Notes: a model not told the origin generated them from the sequence alone. A DNA stretch of 30,839 bases from Welwitschia mirabilis (GCA_051453625.1 JBOZIK010000001.1:92843165-92874003), one strand, 5' to 3'. Positions 20,653 to 30,563 are shown, counted from the first letter of the stretch. Made by a program: numbers and translations.

Positions 20653-20870
20653 TCAACTCATTGTCAATCCAATTTTGGATTGGAATTGCTCAAACTTTTC
20701 TTGATCAAGTGTCTTTATCTTAGTATCAATTGTTGGTTCTATAGTTAGTTGGCATGTCGGTGCAATAACTTTGTGCTGTACAAGTTCTTTAATTTTATGG
20801 ACTAACTCCTGTGTACCATTTTCTACAATCTCATAGTATTCTTCTTTCATGGCTTGGACCCACTAAATGT
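20653..20870 (-). pseudogene. Copia reverse transcriptase, N-terminal fragment
   Basis: The minus strand reads WVQAMKEEYYEIVENGT followed by QELV. This matches the conserved start of the copia RT domain (W..AM..E...I..N.TWELV), with the usual Trp replaced by Gln. After about 25 residues the expected KPIGCKWVYKxK segment is replaced by unrelated sequence ending in a stop at 20653. None of the catalytic RT motifs (including YVDD) is present. It is therefore a truncated remnant, out of frame with parts of the upstream integrase. The cut is probably linked to the LTR rearrangement to its left. Confidence 0.75.
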
Positions 20871-21169
20871 GTAAAATGATGTCTTTGAAAGAGGTTGGTC
20901 TACCATTAAGTTCAAGTGAAGCTCGTCATCATCATTATCATGAGATTTATGCACTCCATGTTTAGTTTCATTATTACCTTTCTCCTCGTTGCAAACATCC
21001 TGGAGGGTAGATTCTGACTAGGTACTTCGACGTCATCTCTGGGTAGTATAATCTTCTTTAGTCCAAAAGCCGTCTCAAGTACAACTGTAACCATGATTAA
21101 GTAGGTTACAATCACAAAATTGCTCAATTCTTATAAGTTGCAAAGTAGATGTACTAACAGAAGGAGCTA
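20871..21169 (-). pseudogene. Integrase-RT linker, decayed
   Basis: This is the stretch between the integrase C-terminal motifs and the RT start. In copia elements it is a poorly conserved linker. Here it codes in short, shifting frames, including a His/Asp/Glu-rich piece, with no motif I can name. Confidence 0.4.
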
Positions 21170-22300
21170 AAGCATTATTGGTGGGGACATCTCCACCTTA
21201 ATCATAGGACATTGAGCATCGAAAATGGCCATTGGGTTAGAAAAAGGTAAAGCTTTGAAGGATCAAGCTAAGAATCATTGTTTGAAGTCTTTGTAAAGAT
21301 GACATCACGAAAAACAATGATCTTACAATGCTCTAAAAGATACACTTGATAAACCTTCTAGTCTGTTGGATATCCCACAAAGATGTTGATGTGCACATGT
21401 GCTCCAAATTTGTCAAGATGTTTCCTTGGAATATGGATGTAGCACTTATAACCAAAAATATGAAAGTGGTGTAACTTCGGCTTGTACCTATACCACTTTT
21501 CAGTTGGAGATACTCCCTTTTCACTCTATCGACCAATGCAATTATTGAGATGTATTGCTATGCTTCACCCCAAAAATAGGTCTTAAAACCACTAGAATGC
21601 ATCATGGAATGTCCATATCCATGATAGTGCAATTAAATCGCTTGATAATGTCATTTTGTTGGGATGTCCTTAGGGAGGTCTTCAAATGTCAAATTCCTTT
21701 AGAAGCGAGAAAGTCCATAAACTTGGGAGATGTGTACTTGCCAAGATTATCTAAGTGAAAACTTTTAATCCGATAGTTGACTTGCTTTTCCACTTCAGTT
21801 TAAACTTTTTAAAAATATCTAAAATTTTTGACTTAGATTTGATGAAGTATATCCAAGCCATTTGGGAATGGTCATCAATAAAAGATATAAAGTAGCAAAA
21901 TCTATAAAGAGTGGAAACTAGCATAGGTTCACATAGACCACTGTGAACCAGCAAAAGCTTTTGATTGACATGCCACTTAGTGAAAAATGCTATCTAGTTG
22001 CTTTGCCCATAATACATAGTTCACATTGAGGAAAATCCCATGGAACGGATAGAAGAAGCTAGCGCTCATGCTCACGCATTACATTAATTACATAAGGAAT
22101 AAGATGTCCCAGTAGAGCATGCCACAGTAGTGGAGGAGAAATCTCGTCTTGTGAAATTGTACAAGCAATCTCTCGCATTCTAACACAACCACAAAGATGA
22201 GTGAGCTTTCCATCCATGTAGTCTTTCATGATCAGTTTTTGATCTCCATTATAAATATGCACTAAGTGCTTTGTAATAGAAATAGAGGGATCTTCTCATA
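21170..22300 (-). pseudogene. Copia integrase (GAG-pre-integrase zinc region, core and C-terminal part)
   Basis: Integrase inserts copia cDNA into the host genome. The GAG-pre-integrase part is at 22059-22262, with KLIMKDYMDGKLTHLCGCVR and LLWHALLGHL (usual LLWHxRLGH). The catalytic core at 21751-21954 reads LVHSGLCEPM, where the first catalytic Asp of HSDxCGP is Gly, and FIDDHSQMAWIYF with its Asp region intact. The third region is frameshifted: GFKTYFWGEA near 21570-21600 matches LPKYFWAEA. The C-terminal part reads KPKLHHFHIFG then CYIHIPRK and FVGYPTD near 21340-21500, matching the FGCVAYVHIPK...FVGY pattern. At least three shifts and several stops break it. Confidence 0.88.
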
Positions 22301-22571
22301 AGAAATTTGAAAGTGATAGAAGATGCGACCTCAAAGGAGGAACATGCAAAACATGTGAACTAGTCTGTGAAAAGAAGGATGTTAAGTCAAGGATAACCAA
22401 ATGGTAACCTTATACAAAAACTGTTGTTCTGGCTCCCAAATAAACATGACTTGGTGCTTTGACAAGTTATCAAAATAATCACATGAATAAGTCCTGTGAT
22501 GAGTTGCACCTGTATCAAAAATCGGTCTCGTCATAAGTTATGTACTTGCGCATACCAATAAAATCAAATTT
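22301..22571 (-). pseudogene. Copia protease remnant
   Basis: The aspartic protease cuts the copia polyprotein. The minus strand reads IFDTGATHHRTY at about 22487-22522, with the catalytic DTGA at 22505-22516 (usual form DSGAT.HM). Further on, VLHVPPLRSHLLSLSNF matches the VLYVPxLxxNLLSVxxL pattern that ends the domain. Two frameshifts and a stop separate these motifs. It lies between the gag zinc knuckle and the GAG-pre-integrase region, the normal copia order. Confidence 0.82.
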
Positions 22572-22742
22572 TTAAAAGACTGTATTAGATTCAAAATTTT
22601 TAACACCATCAAAGGCATCAGATGCTTCAGTGACTACATTTGCCTTAGTTGTAGACTTTATCTTATCCCAAGGAATCCGACAAAAATCAGTGGGATAACC
22701 TTGTCTTCCACATTGTGAGCACTGATAGTTGTTCTTCTTAAG

Positions 22743-22830
22743 AATGGTGGTATTCTGAGCTTGCTTCTTGTTTTGCTGAATGGTAGTGTTCTGAACTTGC
22801 TTCTTGTTTTGCTGAGTCTGATTAGGCTTC
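22743..22830 (-). repeat. 36-bp in-frame tandem repeat in gag
   Basis: Two 36-bp units, each holding TTGCTTCTTGTTTTGCTGA on the plus strand (22761 and 22797), encode the 12-residue unit QQNKKQxQNTTI. A third partial unit (QQNKKP) lies upstream in the protein. Confidence 0.85.
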
Positions 22831-23073
22831 TTGTTTTGTTGTTTTTGTTGGGCCTTACACTTATCATGATGCGTTTCCTTTTGTGAATGGAGTTTGCTAT
22901 CAGGCTGTTCATTTAGATGAGAAGGACCACAAGAATGAATAACTTTACATGCGATATCATAGGAAGACGCTCCCATAAAGTTAAAATGATCTTCGACAAA
23001 AATGAGATCCTTACTGAGTGTATCAAAAGATCTATTATTCAATTGCTTATTAACTTGTAGTGACATAATATCA

Positions 23074-24068
23074 NNNNNNNNNNNNNNNNNNNNNNNNNNN
23101 NNNNNNNNNNNNNNNNNNNNNNNNNNNNNNNNNNNNNNNNNNNNNNNNNNNNNNNNNNNNNNNNNNNNNNNNNNNNNNNNNNNNNNNNNNNNNNNNNNNN
23201 NNNNNNNNNNNNNNNNNNNNNNNNNNNNNNNNNNNNNNNNNNNNNNNNNNNNNNNNNNNNNNNNNNNNNNNNNNNNNNNNNNNNNNNNNNNNNNNNNNNN
23301 NNNNNNNNNNNNNNNNNNNNNNNNNNNNNNNNNNNNNNNNNNNNNNNNNNNNNNNNNNNNNNNNNNNNNNNNNNNNNNNNNNNNNNNNNNNNNNNNNNNN
23401 NNNNNNNNNNNNNNNNNNNNNNNNNNNNNNNNNNNNNNNNNNNNNNNNNNNNNNNNNNNNNNNNNNNNNNNNNNNNNNNNNNNNNNNNNNNNNNNNNNNN
23501 NNNNNNNNNNNNNNNNNNNNNNNNNNNNNNNNNNNNNNNNNNNNNNNNNNNNNNNNNNNNNNNNNNNNNNNNNNNNNNNNNNNNNNNNNNNNNNNNNNNN
23601 NNNNNNNNNNNNNNNNNNNNNNNNNNNNNNNNNNNNNNNNNNNNNNNNNNNNNNNNNNNNNNNNNNNNNNNNNNNNNNNNNNNNNNNNNNNNNNNNNNNN
23701 NNNNNNNNNNNNNNNNNNNNNNNNNNNNNNNNNNNNNNNNNNNNNNNNNNNNNNNNNNNNNNNNNNNNNNNNNNNNNNNNNNNNNNNNNNNNNNNNNNNN
23801 NNNNNNNNNNNNNNNNNNNNNNNNNNNNNNNNNNNNNNNNNNNNNNNNNNNNNNNNNNNNNNNNNNNNNNNNNNNNNNNNNNNNNNNNNNNNNNNNNNNN
23901 NNNNNNNNNNNNNNNNNNNNNNNNNNNNNNNNNNNNNNNNNNNNNNNNNNNNNNNNNNNNNNNNNNNNNNNNNNNNNNNNNNNNNNNNNNNNNNNNNNNN
24001 NNNNNNNNNNNNNNNNNNNNNNNNNNNNNNNNNNNNNNNNNNNNNNNNNNNNNNNNNNNNNNNNNNNN
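23074..24068. other. Assembly gap (995 N) inside gag
   Basis: The N run is flanked by nearly identical 35-base sequences (23039-23073 and 24069-24103, three mismatches by eye). The stated length is therefore doubtful. Confidence 0.95.
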
Positions 24069-25721
24069 TCAATTGCTTATTACCGTGTAGTGACATAATA
24101 TAATTACGCAAAAAGGAATCTTCTAAACAACAGTGGATCAAGTTGACATAAAAAATGTAACCTTCTTTTTGTAAGTCTATCTCCACTACATTTGCCTTGA
24201 TGTCTTACATTTATGCAATTCATGGTCTCATCTTGCCCTTCTTATAATGCAAACCATTCATGTGAGTTATGAGATTGAGGAACTTCAAATCATTGGTTGA
24301 GTGGAATATGTCCTGTAAGGTATAAATTTGGTATAACTGATTTTCGTCTGATCAACCAACTTCTTGTGTTGATAAGTGATAGATTTCGACATAATTTCTG
24401 TCAATTTTTCATTAATATTTGTCAAGCAATTTTTTCTACCTAATTCTAACATTGTGTAGGATCAAGTGCCAAAAAGTCCTTTTCATAACCATAAATTTGC
24501 ATAGTTGAGATAAAATCCTCATGCCAAACCTTCCATCACTAATCATCTCGAAGATTAACTCTGATGTTGGTCATGATTCTAGTCGTGAGGACGGGTGTCA
24601 ATGACTCAGACAACCACCGAAACTTATCTGTTAAAGAAGATGACGAAAATATTATAGTGGAAAAAGGATGAAAATCAAAAGACAGTTGACAAGCTGTGAG
24701 ATAAAGTTAAGAATAAGAGGGATCTTGCTCACATCCACAACCGAGAACGATCTATCAATCACATAAAGAAACATTGTCAAACTCTAAAAAAGATATAGGG
24801 AAAAGAAGACAAAGAGATAGTATAATCACAAGAAAAGAGATCTTGCTTTTATCCACAATTTCAAGTTATCTACCCAAGTCACAATGCAACTAAAGCAAAG
24901 AGACAAAATTTTATAACAGAGAGGTATAGTTACAACAAAAGGGAATCAAACCCACAAATCAAGTGATCTGTACAAATCACAAAGTGTGACAACCAAGAAA
25001 CCCATCCAAACCAAAACTAACAAGAACCTACGTACACGAGGAAGGAAAACAAAGGTACTTTGCTAAAATTTCTTAACATGAGCAAGGTCGATTTTACTTC
25101 AAGGAATACAAATTAATTAGTAGGTGATAGAAATGCTAAAATTGGTCACTTTTAAAGTCTTCTCCCAAATTTAGCTAATGATCACATCCTCTCCAAGGGT
25201 GGTACCCTTGTATTCAAAGAGAGTAAAAAGACAAAATGTGAATCACGTCGATAAGGCTTCCAAGTCATTGACCAATTTCGATTACCTCAACTATATACTA
25301 TGCGATGTTGGCGACTTATTTACACCTTAGATTTAGTAAATTTTATTAAACTTGTATCCCTTAGTGATGAAATTCAAATAGACCCTATCACTATACCTCC
25401 GGCCTTCACCGAATATACCCTCGATTACTAAGGGCGCCCAAGATGTCTTTGCTTAAAAGAGACATAGCTTTCCATATGACCCAAACTTCACAATTATGAT
25501 ACTACACAGTAGGGTTCAAAAGGAAGCGAAAAGCCCCAAATGGATCTCTGTCTACATAGTACTCCCCATGCTCGCCACCAAAAATTTTTAAGGAATGAAA
25601 GTTATTTTCCTTTTTTTTATTTAACGTAAGCAGGATTAATGAAACTATTAAGTGTGAAAGAGGGAGCCAAAGACCAAAAACATACAGGGCAAAGGAATTG
25701 ACTGTGGTATAGTTAAGCTCA

Positions 25722-26190
25722 GTAGATCTTGCTCACCATCCAACTTAGCTTAATCTATCTAAATCACAAAAATAGTTCAAGAGTAAGGGAGAAAAATGAA
25801 GTCAAGGGATCTTACTTCACATCCTAACTTTATTGATGGGAGAGATTTGATTTACAAATGCCAATAAATCTCAAAAAACTCAAAAAGAGTAAAATATAAG
25901 CTTAAAAAATAAGGACAAGAGCTAGAAAAAAACCTAAATCAAAGGACCTTGCTTAACATCGCAACTTGATTTAATCATAAAAGGTGATTTTTGGGTTTAC
26001 AAGTTTGAAAAATACCTTCAAAAAACTCAAAAAATAGCTTAAAGTGCTTAAAAAATAAAGAAATGCATAAATTATACATGTGTACAAAAGAGAGATAAAA
26101 GCTACACAATTGTTAGCTAAAGTACATATGCGTATAACTAAGAAATGGCTGAGCAATTACTCAAAAAAATTGCATGTCCACAAGACAAAG
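25722..26190 (-). repeat. Block duplication, copy A
   Basis: About 465 bp aligns in direct orientation with 26597-27060, beginning TAGATCTTGCT and including AATCTATCTAAAT and CTCAAAAAATAGCTTAAA. The copies are separated by the 384-N gap. Confidence 0.65.
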
Positions 26191-26213
26191 CTAAAAGATA
26201 GATAATAATTTAA

Positions 26214-26597
26214 NNNNNNNNNNNNNNNNNNNNNNNNNNNNNNNNNNNNNNNNNNNNNNNNNNNNNNNNNNNNNNNNNNNNNNNNNNNNNNNNNNNNNNN
26301 NNNNNNNNNNNNNNNNNNNNNNNNNNNNNNNNNNNNNNNNNNNNNNNNNNNNNNNNNNNNNNNNNNNNNNNNNNNNNNNNNNNNNNNNNNNNNNNNNNNN
26401 NNNNNNNNNNNNNNNNNNNNNNNNNNNNNNNNNNNNNNNNNNNNNNNNNNNNNNNNNNNNNNNNNNNNNNNNNNNNNNNNNNNNNNNNNNNNNNNNNNNN
26501 NNNNNNNNNNNNNNNNNNNNNNNNNNNNNNNNNNNNNNNNNNNNNNNNNNNNNNNNNNNNNNNNNNNNNNNNNNNNNNNNNNNNNNNNNNNNNNNNN
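26214..26597. other. Assembly gap (384 N)
   Basis: A run of N between the two copies of a duplicated block. Repeats probably caused the break. Confidence 0.95.
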
Positions 26598-27060
26598 TAG
26601 ATCTTGCTAACCATACAACTTAGATTAATCTATCTAAATAACAAAAATAGGTTTAAGAAAAAGAAAAATTAAGTTAAAGGGTCTTGCTCCCAATCCCAAC
26701 TTGACTTGATGAGGGAGATTTGGCTTACAAAATTGAAAAATGCCAAAAATGTCAAGTAGAACACAAAAAAGGAGACAAGAAGAGCTCAAAAACTAAGGAA
26801 AACAACTCAAAAATCAAAACAAAGGATCTTGCTCAACATTCCAACATGATTTGATGACAAAAAGTGATTTTGGGTTTAAAAGATCGAAACATATCCCAAA
26901 AACTCAAAATATAGCTTAAAATGCTAGACAATGGCTAGCGAAACTGCATGTGCGCACAAATAGGTAAAAAAAAGCTACATGTGCACTAAAAAAAATGCTA
27001 ACCATAGCCATCGCATGTGCTCAAAAGACGAAACAGTACTATCCCAAAGCTGACATGTGC
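26597..27060 (-). repeat. Block duplication, copy B
   Basis: This is the partner of 25722-26190. It begins directly at the right edge of the N gap, so its true left limit may be hidden. Confidence 0.65.
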
Positions 27061-27960
27061 GTTGAAGGAAAACAATCGAAGTCAACGGTAATGCTTCTAC
27101 ATCGTGCTACATAATAAGCCACTGTCCCACAGAATTACCCAGAAAGCCAAGGTCTGATCAACCAATGTCACAGAAATGACAGCAGACTAGGAAGCACCGT
27201 TTGAAGAGAGGGCAAGGCAGAACACTTTGAAGTGGTCAGAGAGCTAGCACTAGAATGCCTAAAGAAGACCATCGTTGCTTGAACAAAGCTTTGCTCTTCT
27301 CATAGTTAAAGGTTGAACTTGCAGAAAAAATCCAAAAGTGAAAAATCTTCTTATAATGGAAGACAACGCTCGGCCAATGCTCTGCGGCAACAAGTAGTAG
27401 CTTCCTGCTACTGTTAGTGTTAGGGTCTAGAGGGGTGGTAGAGACGGCTGAAAGGCAGAGGGTAGCAGCATTGGATCTCCAAGGCTGCAGTTGGATCTCC
27501 ATGGGAAAAACTTTGCAAGGATTATGAATGCGGCACTCAATACTACACTTTTCGTTGCACCAGCACAGGGAAATGACAACAAAGATTAGCAAGTGCATCA
27601 AGGCAGTACAGAGCGCCGCTAGAGGGGGCCACCCAGTGTAAGAGCGCTGAGGTCGCTGGCGATTAGTAGCCGTGGAGATTGCAGGCAACGAAGAGACCAG
27701 ATGTGACTATAGGCAACACTGTAGGATGAGCACCAGCGAGAAGGAAGGCTGCTGGGGGCGATGCTGCAAGGGAACAGGGCGACGGCAGAACAGGAAGCAG
27801 CTATGGAGCATGAGTGCAACTACTGGCGACGTCGCAGGATGAGTGGTGACTAGCGGAGATGGAGGATTGCAAAACAGCCACTAGCCACTAGCAATACCAC
27901 ATAGGATGCGCCAAGGAAGAAGCAGGGCACAGGAGATGGTCAACGAAGGTCAATCCACTA
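27040..27960 (-). other. GC-rich leader segment of the copia element
   Basis: This ~900-bp segment is clearly richer in G, C and CpG than its surroundings and sits just downstream (minus sense) of the primer-site position, where the 5' leader is expected. Two overlapping open frames (27236-27688 and 27619-27819, minus) exist but carry no recognisable domain. The low stop density is explained by base composition. I do not call a gene here. Confidence 0.5.
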
Positions 27961-28197
27961 CGAACCAGCAATAGAATTTTTCCCCCTAAAGTTTTAAAAA
28001 CCTTAAAAAACGAAGCGAAACGTTTTTATTAAAGATTAAAAAGGGAAAGAATCCTTTTAAAAGAGTGTAGAAAAATGCTGGAAAAAAAACGATTCAAAAG
28101 AGGTCAAACAAAAAGGCCTAAGAGGCCCAGGAGCTCCAAATCTCCATAAGAAGCTTTTAAGGGTGGCCAAACAAAGCTCTACAAGATCTTCTACAAA
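27961..28197 (-). other. Leader sequence next to primer site
   Basis: AT-rich sequence between the primer-site scrap and the GC-rich segment. No motif was recognised. Confidence 0.35.
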
Positions 28198-28204
28198 GCT
28201 CCAA
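28198..28204 (-). other. Primer-site scrap
   Basis: TTGGAGC on the minus strand directly follows the LTR end and could be TTGGTATCAGAGC with an internal deletion. It is weak on its own; position is the main support. Confidence 0.35.
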
Positions 28205-28388
28205 TGCTATTTATTAAAAAACAAATAAGCAAAAATCACAGGCAAGAATTTCCCAAAATAAAATTTTTATTTCTTGTAATTGCTTATTACAAGAAAAAGC
28301 TTGCTTTTGAAGGCCAGCACAGTATTAGGGTTTCATTAGGGTTTACACATTTCCATAGGTGTATGACCATGGTGTGCATACATGCCTT
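28205..28388 (-). repeat. Truncated 5' LTR of the rearranged copia element
   Basis: It aligns with 19080-19256 and ends in CA at 28205 on the minus strand. Homology stops at 28388, so the U3 part is lost. It contains telomere-like AACCCTAATGAAACCCTAAT on the minus strand. Confidence 0.7.
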
Positions 28389-28800
28389 AGCAAATCTTGA
28401 ATATTTGGTAACCAGCACCCATGTCAGTTAACCTTACTAAGCGTTTTCACCTAGCTAAGCAATCCAATGATCCTTATAAGTTTGGTATAATTTCCATAAA
28501 TCAACCTATAAAGTTTGAAAGGGTTAAAAAACAAGATGGTTTATCTGATTACCTTGACAATGTTACAGTTTACTTTCTTTAATCACAATTCCATTTATAT
28601 TTGTTAGGATTTGTTTTGTTACTTGTAACTATCATACACTTTTTTAACTTTCAATTTTAATAGCTACCATGACAGGATGTATTATTGATATTATTCTTTT
28701 TAAACATATAAAAAGCTACAGTAAAGAAGATCCTTGCATATATGTTGAACATGAACAATTAATCCTTATCAAGAGTTTATTTCATGCCTATTGTTATTAC

Positions 28801-28810
28801 CTATAAATAG
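28801..28810 (+). promoter_or_regulatory. TATA-like sequence CTATAAATAG
   Basis: A good match to a plant TATA box, about 190 bp after TGTTAGGATTTG at 28612, the spacing seen in short copia LTRs. No gene follows it, so activity is unknown. Confidence 0.3.
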
Positions 28811-29700
28811 AAGAACACAAAACCTAAAAAATAAATGCATTTTAGTTTGTCTTTGAACCCTGCAGAAATAGTGTGTTGTACTGATCGTTCCGAAAACTTG
28901 TCAATGTCTTTACACTACTACGAAACTAAACTAAAACCAAGATAGAACTAATATAAAAGAAACTATAACTCAGAAAATAATCTTCTAATTAAATTAAATT
29001 GTTAAAATTGAAGAATCCACTACTTGTTATAGATGTGTAAAATGTTTCATTTGACATATATGATATTAAAATGATCTTAAGATTGGATATTAAGTAGTTT
29101 TTATTTTTGTTTTTGTATACAACATAACTCATGAATTATTGGTTGGAAGTGAAGAATGGGTTACATATGTTTCACTATTCATATTAATTTATCTTAATCC
29201 CTGAACTTTCTATTCCAAATTTCCTGATATGCAACTTGAAATTTTAGTAATCTAAACTAGGGCTTGTTAACAATAAAATTAAAGTAGTGTTGGATAACAA
29301 GTTTCCCAAGCCTATACTATTTTACATACAACTTAATAAGTTTTCCAATAATTGACACAATTATTAGATATGTAACGTGTTACTAATATCAATATCATAG
29401 CAGTTAACATGTTGAATTTAATTGAGTTTAGCAATATTACAATAGTCCTTATGCCCCTAACTACAAATCTAAACCAACTTAAAAGGTGCAAAACAGAAAA
29501 ATTCATAGGTAAGGGGTGAAAATGTTATTGTAGGAAATACTTTCCTTTTGAATAAGATTTTTATTTTTTGAAACTAAAAGTAAATTTAAATATTATATTA
29601 TATTCATAAAAGACCAAAGATCTATTGGATCAAAGAAATATACATGGGATGAATTTGGAAAATTTAGCAATAAAAAAGTTGAGAATCTTAAGTGAACTAA

Positions 29701-29820
29701 AACAAATAAACCAAGTTATTGATTTAATGTTTCATTTTTCGTATAGCATTGAAAAAAAATAACAAATAAACCAAGTTATTGATTTAATGTTTCATTTTTC
29801 GTATAGCATTGAAAAAAAAT
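29701..29820 (+). repeat. Perfect 60-bp tandem duplication
   Basis: Bases 29701-29760 and 29761-29820 are identical over all 60 positions, and the identity does not extend beyond the 120 bp on either side. This contrasts with every other repeat here, all of which are diverged. Confidence 0.98.
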
Positions 29821-30162
29821 GATATTTATCTTTAACCATATTTTATCAACCATATTTTGGATATAAAGTCAATAAGCACACTCCTTTACAAAAATTTGAA
29901 CCATTGTCCTATCTCAATTTTGAAGTAAGAAGATCCCATTTTCGCTCTATTAATTTGGATTTGAAGATGCAAAGGAACGGAGTCTCTTAGATAAGTTATT
30001 TTTGTAGAGATATCTTTCCTCATGCTATTCAAATAAAATCCTTCTCCTTGTTTGCATTATGTTCGATGCTTTGAATTGCTACTTGTTTGAACATTTTCCA
30101 AATTTCTGTAGCATCCTAATTGAAAATTGCCTTGGTCATGTCCATTTCTATAATGAAATCTT

Positions 30163-30550
30163 TGTTAGACGTGAAGCCAAATCTTTTGGTGTTATTTATT
30201 CTTTTGTAGCTTTGACTTTATATATATAGTCCCCTTCTTGTTGTAATTTAATATTACAGGGAGAAGAGAAGTCTAATGGGGTCATCTAGAAAGTTCTAGA
30301 AGCTAGGGTTAGGGTTTCTACCCTGAAAGAAAATTTATATAAAGAGAGTAAAGGCATGGAATGCTACAAGTGTGTGGGGTAGTCAAGACTTGTAATATTG
30401 GCGAACGAGGACGGCCTGTGTCCTTGCCTTTTCATTTAATAAGATAGCTCTGCATTGCTTTCGTGGTTTTTCCTCACATTGGGGTTTTCCATATAAATTT
30501 GGTGTGTTGATGTTTGCATTTTGCTTTTGCTCTATTGCATTTTTCTAACA
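30163..30550 (+). repeat. 5' LTR of the right-edge copia element
   Basis: This is 388 bp with exact terminal inverted repeats TGTTAGA and TCTAACA. It contains TTATATAAAG (TATA), AATAAGA near 30438 (possible poly(A) signal) and GGGTTAGGGTTT near 30306. The start is chosen by the inverted repeat; the other LTR lies outside the window and cannot confirm it. Confidence 0.75.
30335..30344 (+). promoter_or_regulatory. TATA box in LTR
   Basis: TTATATAAAG lies about 170 bp into the LTR, a typical place for a copia core promoter. An alternative TATATATA lies at 30219-30228. Confidence 0.5.
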
Positions 30551-30551
30551 A

Positions 30552-30563
30552 TTGGTATTAGAG
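30552..30563 (+). other. Primer-binding site (initiator-Met tRNA)
   Basis: TTGGTATTAGAG follows the LTR end by one base and differs by one C-to-T from TTGGTATCAGAG. Confidence 0.85.

Larger units (their letters stand above)
22572..24600 (-). pseudogene. Copia gag with zinc knuckle, interrupted by an assembly gap
   Basis: Gag packages the element RNA. The C-terminal part (22572-23066) is open for about 165 codons. It has a Lys/Gln/Asn-rich basic linker holding a duplicated 12-residue unit (QQNKKQxQNTTI) and then the nucleic-acid-binding knuckle CSQCGRQGYPTDFC, in which the His of CX2CX4HX4C is Tyr. The part right of the gap (24069-24186) ends in IMSLHGNKQL, almost the same as the IMSLQVNKQL that begins the left part. 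The N-terminal third (about 24190-24600) is decayed; LALDPTQC and DIFHSTNDLKFLNL are readable pieces. The start codon cannot be fixed. Confidence 0.8.
24715..26850 (-). repeat. Eight-copy dispersed motif GGGATCTTGCTCAACATCC
   Basis: Related copies lie near 24718, 24838, 25723, 25807, 25943, 26597, 26680 and 26823. Most continue into CAACTTGATTTAATC. Spacing is about 84 and 136 bp in one block and 83 and 143 bp in its duplicate. Confidence 0.7.
24601..27039 (-). other. 5' non-coding region of the rearranged copia element
   Basis: This lies between gag and the GC-rich leader. It holds a dispersed GATCTTGCTCA repeat, a ~465-bp block duplication and an N gap. The part at 25190-25590 is less AT-rich and has no recognised motif. 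No convincing frame is present, and extra elements could be nested here unseen. Confidence 0.5.
19080..28388 (-). mobile_element. Rearranged Ty1/copia element, minus strand
   Basis: Reading right to left: a truncated 5' LTR (28205-28388), a primer-site scrap, a GC-rich leader, a repeat-rich 5' region, gag, protease, integrase and the first part of RT. After these come a partial LTR (20256-20507), an intervening stretch with a polypurine tract, and a fuller 3' LTR (19080-19702). About 165 bp of the two outer LTRs align (19094-19256 with 28224-28388), for example in ATGACCATGGTG. The gag-protease-integrase-RT order defines copia. RT is cut short and RNase H is missing. The extra LTR piece means the left end is rearranged or made of two related elements. 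Two large N gaps interrupt it. Confidence 0.75.
28389..30162. other. Unresolved AT-rich region
   Basis: No coding domain can be supported. It contains a TATA-like site at 28801 and an exact 60-bp tandem duplication at 29701-29820. A TGTTAGGATTTG at 28612 upstream of the TATA-like site could be the start of a solo LTR, but no end was found. Confidence 0.4.

Noticed and set aside
23002-24186. Very long open frames spanning the N run
   Set aside because: They are open only because N bases contain no stops; the real coding parts are short and lie on either side of the gap.
27236-27819. Two overlapping minus-strand frames (150 and 66 codons) as genes
   Set aside because: The low stop density comes from the GC-rich composition of the leader; no motif, signal or homology is recognisable.
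28204-28431. 75-codon plus-strand frame
   Set aside because: It covers the truncated LTR on the opposite strand to the element and is not kept in the other LTR.
29880-30150. Minus-strand KLR*DNGSNFC as a copia integrase scrap
   Set aside because: It resembles LRSDNGGEF, but the residues upstream do not match integrase and many stops intervene; too short to call.
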